Shown here in pieces: positions 54,966 to 64,000 of a stretch of 64,000 bases of DNA. Numbering within the stretch: the first letter of the stretch is position 1; each line of letters opens with the position of its first letter. Made by a program: the position numbers and the translations under genes. The notes under the pieces are model-generated. The model did not search any database and was not told where the DNA came from. It saw only the letters and a list, made by a program, of their open reading frames with translations. Source of the DNA: Paralithodes platypus (lineage: Eukaryota > Arthropoda > Malacostraca > Decapoda > Lithodidae). Location: the NCBI GenBank assembly GCA_032716605.1, contig CM064492.1, positions 54,408,364 through 54,472,363 on the forward strand, in the 5' to 3' direction.

Positions 54966-55988
54966 CTTAACTTCACAAAATCACACCAGGGCGAGCTGAT
55001 GGACACTTTAGCATTCTGGCGAGATACATACATACATACAAATTTAAAGACCGTTTTGTCCACAAAGAGTGTGGTTACAGTCTCTCGTCCTAAATGGCGA
55101 CCCTGTCATGGGCTGCCTCTGTTGTCAAGTTACCTATTAATTTTGAAATATGTTGTTAATTGTGAAAACTTGGCATTTAATGTTATATAGAGACCTAACA
55201 GTTTCATATTTTTCCTTAATTATATAAAAATTAGCTGCTAATGAAGTCAACTTTCTGTCAGATATAAAAAAAAAATATATATATATACCGGTATATATAT
55301 ACCGTATATATTATTCAACTAAACACATCTACTGTATACTGAAATGGCACAACAAGCTATCCAATCTTTGACTGACTCCCCCAGACATAACAAGATGAGG
55401 TATCATTACCAAAAGGATTACTATTGAGATTTCCAAAGTTCATCAAATCCAGGCCTTGTGACATAGGTTTATGCCGTTTACAGACAGATTGACCGAGAGG
55501 CTGGCTTGCCAAGTTGCTTTGGGGAATTTGCCCTCCAAGTCCTTTTGTCTAATCAGCTTATAATTTGAATAGTGGATACTCCTGTAGGTGTTTTACTTTG
55601 ATTTATTTAAAAAATTGCCATATGTTTAAAAGTCTGTTAAAAAGTGGATGCAGCACTTACTCTAGATAGCTCCCTAGTTGCACCTGCTTCCTCCCGCTAG
55701 ATAATAGTTCCCCTGCGCCTAGTTCCCTCTACATTAGAAGTCATTATAGTGCATCCCCCTTCATCAGGCGCATTGTGGAGGTTACTTCTCAGTACACAGT
55801 CCTTTAGCATTTTAGCATATCTTCACATACAGTATGATTTTTTTTTTGTGGTAAAGCTCCTCACTATTTGTATATTTTTATTTTTCAATGACCAAAAAAA
55901 AAAAAAAAAAAAAAATATATATATACTGTATATACTGTACTGTATACTGTATATACAGTTCAGTATACAGTATATATATTCTTGTACA
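54966..55988 (+). other. AT-rich intron with simple repeats
   Basis: AT dinucleotide tracts (55,270-55,305), A-run (55,892-55,913) and overlapping TACTGTA/TACAGTA words forming a local palindrome (55,912-55,978). No gene. Confidence 0.5.
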
Positions 55989-55989
55989 A

Positions 55990-56181
55990 TTTCTTACTTA
56001 AGTTCTGTTCTTCCACATAATCTTATGTATGGAAGTAGAATTAGTGTGATCGAATGAAGAGTGTAGTTTGTTATAAATTAGTTGACTAATCAGATGAATT
56101 AACAACTACACTCTTAATTTAATAACACCAATTTTACTTCCATACATAAGATCATGTGGAAGATCATAACTTACGTAGGAG
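55990..56181. mobile_element. Palindromic foldback MITE
   Basis: About 190 bp that fold nearly end to end. The left arm has TTCTTCCACATAATCTTATG and TATGGAAGTAGAATTAGTG; the right arm has CACCAATTTTACTTCCATAC and ATAAGATCATGTGGAAGATC. The inner arms GAGTGTAGTTTGTTA and TTAACAACTACACTC also pair. No ORF. Confidence 0.7.
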
Positions 56182-57926
56182 ACTGCATTATTATTCAGAA
56201 TGGCAGTATGTTATGCCTGATATCCCCCAAAGTGTACCCTCAAATGCGCTTGGTATAATATACTAGCTGAGTAGAAACAGTGTTGGTGTTTGTGTGTTCT
56301 AGATAGGAGCTTAATATATTAGCTCAAATACTATTTAGGTAACTTGAAATACATGTTGTTCTTGCATTTAACTCAATTTATACTGTAAAGATTTTTGACC
56401 AAATACAGTTAGTTTTATGTACGGCATAATTTTTTCTCATGCAGTATCAACTTGTTGCATTAAGTAGTGAATGCTACAAATAAAGTATATTTTCCAAAGA
56501 GTAATACAGTATATACCAAACTGGCAGAAGCATGACCAGTGTCTTTGCTCTAGTACAGATTTGCCCCAATTGCTTACCCCAATACTTTAACTTTAATATG
56601 GATAGACTTACTGCTTTAGATTAGTTAGGCATCATTCATTATAAGCATCATTTGTCAAAGTATTTTTTCTAGTGATCCACCAAGACATTTGTGTTGGTCT
56701 TGAGTGTGAGTTAGGCTGTTTTCATGAAAGCTTTTTCCAGCAACTTTTGATATGCAACTCTGATTTGGTAGCATCTGAAATTTACTTTTATTTAAAAAAA
56801 AATCATGTATTCAATCTAGCTTCAGATTAGTTGTCGATAGCAGAGCAAAATATCTTTTCAATGTTACCAGAAAAATGTTGCAGATCAAAATTTTATGGAA
56901 AAATCCCTAGTGTAAATCCAGCCTTAATATGCCAGAGAAGTGCTAGTTCCGTCAAGCTTTCCCTCCCCTCCCATCACTTACCATCCTCCTCTTAACAAAA
57001 GCCAACATTTTAAGTATCAAGACAGGTCTAGAATGATGCTCGAGAATCTTGTAAAGCTCCAAGTTGCTTGTGATGTAAAGAGCTTGACTCATCAGGTTGT
57101 CAGGACTATACCGGCATGCTCTCAAGCCGTGTCATACCTCCACAATTAAAACTTTAGTTACCTCTCTAATATAGGTAAAACAAATCCTAAACATAAACAC
57201 TTTATACTTAAGCTGTGTTTAGTTACGTTGAGGATTACTTTATCCTATTTAAAGAGAGGATAAAACTTCTAAGCAACAAAGCCTTTAGGCTATATTCAAG
57301 CTGTGTTTATTTATGTTGAGGATTATTTTTATCCTATAACAAGAGAGGATAATGAAGTTTAAGTTATGAAAGTGGGCCACGACATTTGAGTGTTACTGTA
57401 CACTCGGTCTTTGGTAGAGAGAGTTACACCATCTTGGTTATTATACTGCCATGTAGAACTTCTGCTGTCATCTCTAGGTCTTCCAATCACCTGGTTTTAT
57501 TTTCTATGCTATATTTCTGTGCATGAAAGCTTGAACAAATATCCACTCCTTGAAATACCCAACAGATGAACAACACAAATACACTCGCAAACCATAATAA
57601 TTACACACTTATATAAAACCAAAATCTGAAGCATTTAGGTTATATAATTATATACTTTAATTAATTTCATTGGGGGTGTTTGGTGTTGTGGTGAAATTAA
57701 TAAAATATAGAAAATATAGAGAACTGCATTGTCTTGTTTGGATTTGATACAGATACGAAAGAGTGTATACATATTATAGCTTGTGAGTGTATCCAACATG
57801 GCAGTTTGTGTAAAGAAGTTGGTGGGACTTTCACTATATAGGGCTGTGTGTGAACCTTACTTATGATGATGACTTCGACCGCCCTCCACTAAATGTTTGT
57901 TGATCCATCTTATGATTTTTCCTCAG
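56182..57926 (+). other. AT-rich intron before exon 5, with a local tandem duplication
   Basis: 57,211-57,275 and 57,298-57,360 are imperfect direct copies (AAGCTGTGTTTA, GTTGAGGATTA, AGAGAGGATAA). No other gene or element recognised. Confidence 0.55.
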
Positions 57927-58075
57927 TATGAGCTCGCAGGTCCTGAAAGTGTCGTTTCTCTACAGAAGCAGCAAGCTGAGTTAGAAAAAGAGTTAGAGGC
58001 ACTACAGAACAATGCCGATGGACCTCCAAAAGTTGAAATTTGTCCGCCATCTCCAGGAGGGGTAAATAAGATGAA
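57927..58075 (+). CDS. cac: Cav2 calcium channel alpha-1, II-III linker exon (exon 5 of window)
   Basis: Exon after TTTTTCCTCAG, starting in phase 0 as exon 4 requires. Encodes YELAGPESVVSLQKQQAELE then KELEALQNNADGPPKVEICP and PSPGGVNKM, a coiled-coil-like stretch plus a Pro-rich part that fits the II-III intracellular loop following the acidic [11 protein letters not shown] segment. The donor is most likely the GTAAGC at 58,076 (exon ending ATG AA); a GTAAAT at 58,062 is an alternative. The remaining channel exons lie beyond this window; none is seen from 58,076 to 64,000. Confidence 0.82.
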
Positions 58076-58880
58076 GTAAGCCATAAACATGTGACATTCC
58101 CTTCGAGGCATAACTTAGTATGCCTCTTCTGTATACCGTGACACATCCCTTCATTTTATTCTGGCTATTATTAGACAATTTTCCTAGTTTTGGAAGGATC
58201 TGATGGAATCAAAAGGTTAATTGAGATAGTTTACAGCGCTTTGATTCCTAGAGGTCCTTTCTAAGCTGAATAAAATCGCCTAATGATAACCAGAATAGAA
58301 TTAGAAATGTCATCATATCCTGAAGGGGTTAACCTTCTCAGTACAATGAAAAAATTTGTTCACCTTATTTTTAGCAGTTATAAGACTTATTTTGCATAGG
58401 AAGGGTGTATGGGGGTCAAAGGGTTAGTTGAGAAAGCTTTTTGAATCCTTGAAATGTCTCCTAAAATTAATTAAATGTATGTAATGCCATTGTATTGAAA
58501 GTACAGTATTAAGCTCTTATAAAATCAAGGGTAAGATATAGGTACTGTACTGTAAATACAATCAAGTTTGGTATATTGAGAGTGATATACCTTTGATTAT
58601 TTGAAATACCTTTCTATCCTTATACAGTATTAGATATGTTTATCAGTGTTAAAGCTACTATGAATGGGGTATTACTTGAAAGCTTTTATCGTCAATATTG
58701 GATTGTCAATATATACTGTATAAGGCAATATATCTGGAATCTATTTCACTGATAATAGAGATTAGTCTAACTGTAGATAAATATCAACGAAAGAATGATT
58801 TACAAAGTTTACCTTACAAGCTCCCAGACCAGCATTGGCGATAACACTTGAGGGAAAAAATGCTTGTCAGAACCTGGCTT
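58076..58880 (+). other. Intron with dispersed repeat G copies
   Basis: 58,145-58,335 and 58,336-58,510 carry words shared with 34,560-34,730, 47,160-47,310 and 60,305-60,463 (GGAAGGATCT, CTTTCTAAGCTGAATAAAAT, ATAACCAGAATA, CATCAT). Copies often touch GGGTTAA or TTAACC, so they may be old TTAA elements. Confidence 0.45.
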
Positions 58881-59323
58881 CTTTTTTTATTTTATTTTTT
58901 ATTTTGCTTAACCCCTACTGTACCGGAGGATACAGTAATAAAAGTCCCAAGCAATGTGGCCAAAATGGCAAGATAGAACAACCTCCCACCTCAAAAGATG
59001 AAGGAATACTGGCTCTTCCAGCCTGCAGAGGGTTGGATATACTGTAAGCTGAGAAGTGTTGCCATATCGAGAGCAGTGCTCAAACGGTCGTGGTACCAGG
59101 CACTGCCTGTTACTGGCAGTTACAAGGAAAGTACATTACTGACGGCTCCCTGCCGTCGCTGGGACTGGGGAGTGACTTATCTACTGACGGCTCCCTGCCG
59201 TCGCTGGTATTGGACGGGTTAAGCGTTTTTTCCACATAGCAATTTTGATTACTGTAGTTATTTTGCCTTTATATTGTCTTGTCCTTGTTTTGATTTGTTT
59301 ATTTTGCAAGTTTTACATTTTAA
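58881..59323 (+). repeat. Repeat F copy 3, split by a TTAA element
   Basis: TTTATTTTGCTTAA before and GCGTTTTTTCCACATAGC after the inserted element match the unbroken site at about 16,990-17,025. It continues to TTTGCAAGTTTTACATTTTAA as in copies 1 and 2. Confidence 0.7.
58912..59218. mobile_element. TTAA element 7 in repeat F
   Basis: 307 bp, TTAA at 58908-58911 and 59219-59222, starting CCCCTACTGTACCGG and ending GTATTGGACGGG. It contains a direct duplication TACTGACGGCTCCCTGCCGT (59,137 and 59,181). The empty site in copy 2 of repeat F has a single TTAA. Confidence 0.8.
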
Positions 59324-59327
59324 TTAA

Positions 59328-60463
59328 CCCTCACAGTACCGGTGATGTCTCTTTCATTTTATTTCAGCTACATGTACAGTAAAAGTCCTTTAATCCGACG
59401 ACCGATGATTCGAATCTCCCAATAGTCCGAATTTTTCAATTTGAGGCCAAATCCGAATTCACCCGATGGTCCGAATTTCAAGAAGTCCCAAAGTCCCCTT
59501 TTTGAGGCATTAGTCCACTCAAATGACACATAATGGAGCACACACATCATATGTTCATGAATTCACTTTAAAAGTTTACCATTGTCATTGTAGCCTATTA
59601 CCTACTTCAAAACATTCAGATTAATGGTCAAAGGAAGCTACTGATATAAACGTAAACACCACATCGTCTGCTAGAGAGTTTGTTTTGCTCTTGAACGCAT
59701 CCTTGGGACGCTCCGATGCGCTACTGGCTTGCACCGCATTTTCTGCAAGCGCATTCAGTCTTGAGCTTGAAAACGCACCTTTGGACGTTCCGATACGCTA
59801 CTATTTATAGTTCAGTGATCGGAGCGTCCCAAGGGTGCTTTCAAGACAACAAGACAAGGGTGCTTTCAATACAATATAATATAACAGAGCACGTCACAAA
59901 AGGAAAATTACAAGAACCTCTCAGGGAAGTGCCGTTGTTAAGGCATTACTTCCCGAACCACATCTGATCTGATCTTCAAGAGCAAGACAAACTCGCTAGT
60001 AGACGGAAGAAGAAGACGACGATGCGGACATATGGTGTTTACGTTTATATCAGCAGATTCCTTTGACCATTAATCTGAATGTTTTGAAGTAGGTAATACG
60101 CTACAATGACAATGGTAAACTTTTGAAGTGATTTCATGAACATATGATATGTGTGTGTGCACCATTGTGTCATTTGGGTGGCCTAATGCCTCAATGTTTT
60201 CGTCATACACAGGTTCATAGGGGTAAAGTCCGATAATCCGAAAAATCCACTAATCCGAACGAGGGCCGGTCCGCTGCCCTTCGGATTAACGGAAGTTTAC
60301 TGTAGATGATTTTATGAAGCTTAAGAATGATATATGGTAGCTAAAAAGATTACATTGAGTTAGTCTGTAGCCTATTAATTGATAGACGTCCTCCCTAAGC
60401 TGAATAAAATCATCAGATAGTTACCAGAATATAATGGAAATATCATCACTGGCATTGAATGGG
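59328..60463. mobile_element. TTAA element 8 (repeat G type) carrying a pogo-like element
   Basis: TTAA at 59324-59327 and 60464-60467; ends CCCTCACAGTACCGGTGATG and CATCACTGGCATTGAATGGG are imperfect inverted repeats. Its inner sequence matches repeat G. Most of its length is the insert at 59377-60302. Confidence 0.7.
59377..60302. mobile_element. Pogo-like TA-flanked element with long inverted repeats
   Basis: 926 bp. Ends CAGTAAAAGTCCTTTAATCC and, inverted, CAGTAAACTTCCGTTAATCC, flanked by TA (59375-59376, 60303-60304). Inverted arms extend about 300 bp inward (TTTACCATTGTCATTGTAGC left, GCTACAATGACAATGGTAAA right). A smaller inverted-repeat pair (CCTTGGGACGCTCCGAT at about 59,702 and ATCGGAGCGTCCCAAGG at about 59,818) marks a further nested element of about 150 bp. 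No transposase ORF. Confidence 0.75.
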
Positions 60464-60510
60464 TTAAAGGGGCCCACCTTGTTTTTTTTCTCTCTCTCTC
60501 TCTCTCTCTC

Positions 60511-60750
60511 TGGCTTGTATCCATTTGGCCCCATTCAGCCTACTATTTTAAGACTTTCATCCCCATCAGGTGTTTTTGACAGCAGGCTAAATTTGTAAAT
60601 TTTTCGATAGCAAAATTTCTCCGGCGAAGCCGGATTTCTCCATACAATGCTGGCTCGCTATCGCTCGCCAGGAAAAAATTGACACCTGGATGGGCATAAA
60701 CGTCTTAAAACAGTACAGTAGGCTGAATGGGGCCGAATGGATACAAGCCA
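60511..60750. mobile_element. Foldback element, copy 2
   Basis: Same family as 33571-33858. Left arm TGGCTTGTATCCATTTGGCC, right arm GGCCGAATGGATACAAGCCA, centre with CTCCGGCGAAGCCGGA. Preceded by a CT run (60,490-60,510). Confidence 0.78.
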
Positions 60751-61191
60751 GATAAAGAGAGAAAAGGAGAAAAAAAAAAAGCAGGTCACCCCCCCATCCA
60801 ACTATGTTTGCTGGTGCTTCATTCTTTACATTCAGCAATTCGTTGAAGTACTCCCTCCATCTTTTGACTCTCTCTTGCTTCTCGGTTAGCACTCGCCCAT
60901 TCTTATCTTTCACACCCTTACTGTTTCCCTTGCTACCTTCCCTAACTTTCTTGACTTCTTTCTAGAACAGTTTCTCACACTCCCTCCATTTTACACTCAG
61001 ATTCCTTCCAAATTCCTCATCTACTCTTCTCTTACTTTCTTTCACTACTCTTTTCACCACTCTCATTTTCTTCAAGTACCTAGCTCGTTTCTGTCTCTCC
61101 AAATCTTCATTCCCTCGACTACCTAACCACTATCTATATGATTTCTTCTTGTCTTCCACAGCTATTTTACCTCTTCTGCTGTACCCTTCAC

Positions 61192-61960
61192 CAGTGTTGC
61201 CAAACTAGTGCGGAATGCACTAGTTCTAGCGCATTGGCATCCCAAACAGCGCATACATTTCGTACTTTGTGCATAGCACATTTCCTAGTGCATTTTTAAT
61301 TGATTCGGTGCATGTTCTAGCGCATTTATAAGAAGCCATAAGTTAAGAATAAATGTACACTTTTTCCTAAGCTAGAGATATTGTTACTTGTATACTCTAG
61401 GTTACACACAAAATTAACAGGATTAGGGATCCCGGATTGACTTTTGTTTTTCTTGTTTCGTAAATATTTTCAAACTAATGTTGCTATTTCACCCTTACAG
61501 CCCTTTTAGCCTTCCGGCTCATTAATTCACGTTCACTCACCAATTCTCTGAAGTCTGTCTCTCTCTTCGCCGCAATGTTGCATCTCTCTCACTATTCTAC
61601 CGCTATTACAATAATCAGTGTTCCTCAGAGCTCTCTCAGTGTATATCACCTCCTCTTTGTAGAACACATAGCACCCGTCTAGCAACACAATTCCACCCTT
61701 ACTCTGTGCAACTCTCCAACCCAAGAGTGAAACTTTATTCTCAGTCTTTCTTCAATTCAACAGCTGAGCTCTGGAACTCTCTCCCAGAATCAGTCTTTCC
61801 CTCTTCCTCTAACTTGAATTGCTTTAAACTCTGTATCCAGGCATTTTGGTTCGAACGTCCCTTGATTTTGGCCCTGTCACTTTCAACTCTGGGGGAAGCA
61901 CTTGTTACAGGCAGTTCTGCCTTTTGTCTCCCTCACTCACATAGAAAAATTGTTTATATA

Positions 61961-62010
<50 letters not shown>

Positions 62011-62594
62011 GGTATATATATACAGTATATATATTATTGGTTCTGTTAGGATTATAATATCTTCAATAACTTTACAAGTTATATCATTGTCGTTTACTCC
62101 TCATCGAAAATTTTACATATCATAATTATTGAGACTGTAATTAAAGACAATTAAAGCTCAGTAGAAATTTGACTATAAAATAACTGCTCCATAAAAAATA
62201 AGTCTGCCATATTGTTCGGTGACCGCCGGTTGGTTAGCTTAACTTGGCTTCAATGTGCAAAGGTTCAAATGTAGTGCATTCAGGTCAATTCAGCCTAGTT
62301 AAAGATATGCCTGATTAACGAGTAGAATGGGGCCAATTTATACTCAAATGTACAGAAAGAGCTGGAATTCCATTCCTGAGTTAAAGGATTGGCTTAAACT
62401 TTTAGAAAAAGACAAGACTAAGGTTTTTAGTTTGTTCTGTTAATGCGAGAATACAGAAAACTCAGTTACTTCAGAATACATGTAACTTCTGTGAAACATG
62501 TTCGATCTTTATGCAGGGGAGGGGATGAAAATTTAACTAGCGCATTTCAGACTTCAATCTAGCTAATTTACGTCTGACTCATTTGGCAACACTG
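61192..62594. mobile_element. hAT-like non-autonomous DNA transposon
   Basis: 1,403 bp with perfect 13-bp ends CAGTGTTGCCAAA / TTTGGCAACACTG and an exact 8-bp duplication CCCTTCAC (61184-61191, 62595-62602), as in hAT elements. Subterminal words CTAGTGC and CTAGCGCATT recur in inverted orientation near both ends. Inside it is a LINE-derived stretch (SFFNSTAELWNSLPESVF, near 61,735-61,800) and a TA repeat (61,962-62,005). No transposase. Confidence 0.85.
61706..61860 (+). pseudogene. LINE C-terminal fragment inside the hAT-like element
   Basis: QLSNPRVKLYSQSFFNSTAE then LWNSLPESVFPSSSNLNCFK resembles the ...SFFPRAIRLWNSLP end of LINE polyproteins. Short and without flanking RT. Confidence 0.55.
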
Positions 62595-62790
62595 CCCTTC
62601 ACTCCCCTCCCTCTTCTCCTTACTCCACACACCTCCTCACATGCTGTACAGATCTCTTCCTTAAACACTTTGCTCATCTCCTCCACTTCCTCATACCTTC
62701 CAGGTCAAACCTACCTAGTCATCTTTCTACTGCTTTCCTGAACTCTTCCTTGATTTCCTCCTCCTGCAACCTCTCCACCCTCCTTGCCAC

Positions 62791-63050
62791 CATGAGAAGA
62801 AGCGATGTATTAGAATAATAGGACCTCTGCTGAGGATGGTTGAACTAAGTTGGGTGAAAAGATGCAAGTCCATGAATGTGGAGGGAGCTGCACTAAGGGG
62901 TAGACCTAGAAAGATGTGTGATCAGACTATACGCTCTGATTTTGAATTAAAAAACATGACAAGTGAGGCAGCTCTGAACATGGCTGCTTGGAGCATCACC
63001 ATTAGGATGTGAGACTGGAATCGCACTTCGCGTGGACTATTCAGTCATTA
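62791..63050 (+). pseudogene. LINE 3'-end coding fragment (LINE G type)
   Basis: LLRMVELSWVKRCKSMNVEG then AALRGRPRKMCDQTIRSDFE matches the widely seen RGRPRKTW...D-AxDRxxWR end of invertebrate LINE polyproteins, in decayed form. Followed by an AT-rich tail with TGTATGTATG. Confidence 0.6.
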
Positions 63051-63820
63051 AATTTGTGTATGTATGTATATAAATACATAAACAAATAAGATTATACAGT
63101 ACATATATAAATACAGTATATGAAAAGCTAACAATAAACCTCTTTCATTAGCTCCTCCCACTTTTCCCCCTGTTTTGCCTAACGGTGCTTAAGTGGGAAC
63201 TTGGTAAATTTATGCTGTATTTATTCTAAGTCCTAGTGCCTCTGTTCATAGCTCAAAGTATGCCCATCCCTTTGCTTTAGTTGAATTATAAGGAAATAAA
63301 TGCTGTACAGTTCAATTATTTATGAATACAATACTGTACTAGTGCTATAGACGGGTATACATGTAGACCTCTTTTTACCATTAATATGTACAGTACTGTA
63401 AAATGGATGCACTTTATTCAGGGAAGTATACTTAAAATATTTAGGGATAAAATGTAATGAGATGCCGGTATGTCAAAAAGGCTCAATATTATGAAACTGC
63501 ATACATTTTTTTTTCTACAATATTGGGCCATTTTCCGATAACAGTGGCTCATTACAATTTATCTAGAAATGTCCAAAGTTGGCCCATTTTAGCATACCAT
63601 TCTTGTATTTTTGATCAACAGTATATAACACGGTAAAATATACATTAACCGACAAGAGGTGACGTACTTCTAATTTACAATACTGTATTGTTGTCCCTTT
63701 GTAAGAATATAAATCCACTTTAAAATTTAAGAAAAGGTGAAGTGCTTTTTATCCTCAATATCCCCCTCCCATTTTAAGCAAATAATTCCACAGAGAGGGA
63801 AGCCTCTTTAAATACCATTA
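63051..63820 (+). other. AT-rich intron
   Basis: No gene or element recognised. Confidence 0.5.
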
Positions 63821-64000
63821 TTCCTGTTCCTTGGTGCAGAGCTAAGTTGTGTTAGTTAGGTCCCCTTCCCCCCTTCTATTCCTTGGTAGAGAGCCTTCGA
63901 TATGTTAGTTAGGTCAAGGTTTCCCATCCTGTTCCTATGTCCCTAGATGCGTTAGTTAAGCCAAGGTTCCCCCCACCTTTTCCTATGCCCTAGATGTGTT
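63821..64000 (+). repeat. Degenerate tandem repeat of about 60-70 bp
   Basis: Three imperfect units, each with TTCCTTGG or TTCCTATG followed by GTTAGTTAGGTC or GTTAGTTAAGCC and a C-rich TTCCCC stretch. It runs off the end of the window. Confidence 0.6.

Larger units (their letters stand above)
60822..62790 (-). pseudogene. LINE G fragment, split by a hAT-like element
   Basis: Minus strand: ELLNVKNE, KDKNGRVLTEKQERVKRWRE, KWRECEKLFWKEVKKVREGS and, beyond the insert, EEICTACEEVCGVRRRGR. These are the endonuclease-RT linker signatures of a widespread invertebrate LINE (NGxxLTEKEE...WREYFEELLN). Stops interrupt it. The two parts are 60,822-61,191 and 62,603-62,790. Confidence 0.7.

Noticed and set aside
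55268..55320. Regulatory hairpin in the AT repeat
   Set aside because: Simple TA/ACCGTATA repeats explain it.

Overview
This window looks like a gene-sparse stretch of a large arthropod genome, most likely a decapod crustacean. That placement is an inference from two things: a cacophony-type (Cav2) calcium channel, and abundant DIRS1-like tyrosine-recombinase retrotransposons beside CR1/L2/jockey-type LINEs. The only host gene I recognise is on the + strand. Five exons (6777-6904, 7424-7646, 8539-8743, 18267-18485, 57927-58075) encode domain II (S1-S6 with the [10 protein letters not shown] pore) and the start of the II-III linker of a voltage-gated calcium channel alpha-1 subunit. Splice sites and phases agree across all four introns. 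The last intron in view is about 39.4 kb and is mostly transposons.

Layout. 1-5771: 3' part of DIRS copy 1 (+), with a fused gag-pol ORF and an intact recombinase. 5772-8743: two small inverted-repeat elements and channel exons 1-3. 8744-18266: an intron with a U4 snRNA-like fragment and a near full-length LINE (LINE A). LINE A carries a (CAA)n-tailed insert in ORF1 with a 15-bp duplication, and in ORF2 a stack of LINE D, LINE B and repeat F, also with a 15-bp duplication. 18267-18485: exon 4. 18958-32828: DIRS copy 2 (-), dead, broken open by LINE B, LINE C and six TTAA-flanked elements, one sitting inside another. 33.5-36 kb: foldback and TA-flanked inverted-repeat elements. 36088-44682: DIRS copy 3 (-), complete with both inverted terminal repeats; gag and pol are damaged but the recombinase is intact. 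44.7-50 kb: AT-rich intron with little recognisable. 50.4-53.64 kb: LINE E (-). 54-57.9 kb: fragments and a palindromic element. 57927-58075: exon 5. 58.1-63 kb: dispersed repeat F and further TTAA elements, a pogo-like element, a foldback element, and a LINE G fragment split by a hAT-like element with an 8-bp duplication. 63.8-64 kb: a short tandem repeat.

The most informative signals are insertion footprints. Several TTAA elements begin CCC and end GGG, and removing one element plus one TTAA returns the host ORF to frame. This supports a family of non-autonomous piggyBac-type elements. In each DIRS copy the internal complementary region equals the two element ends joined, as expected for a circular intermediate. 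The DIRS 5' leaders also carry a one-directional series of CGCCGG hexamers that I cannot explain. I found no CRISPR, operon, convincing tRNA gene or intact host gene other than the channel.
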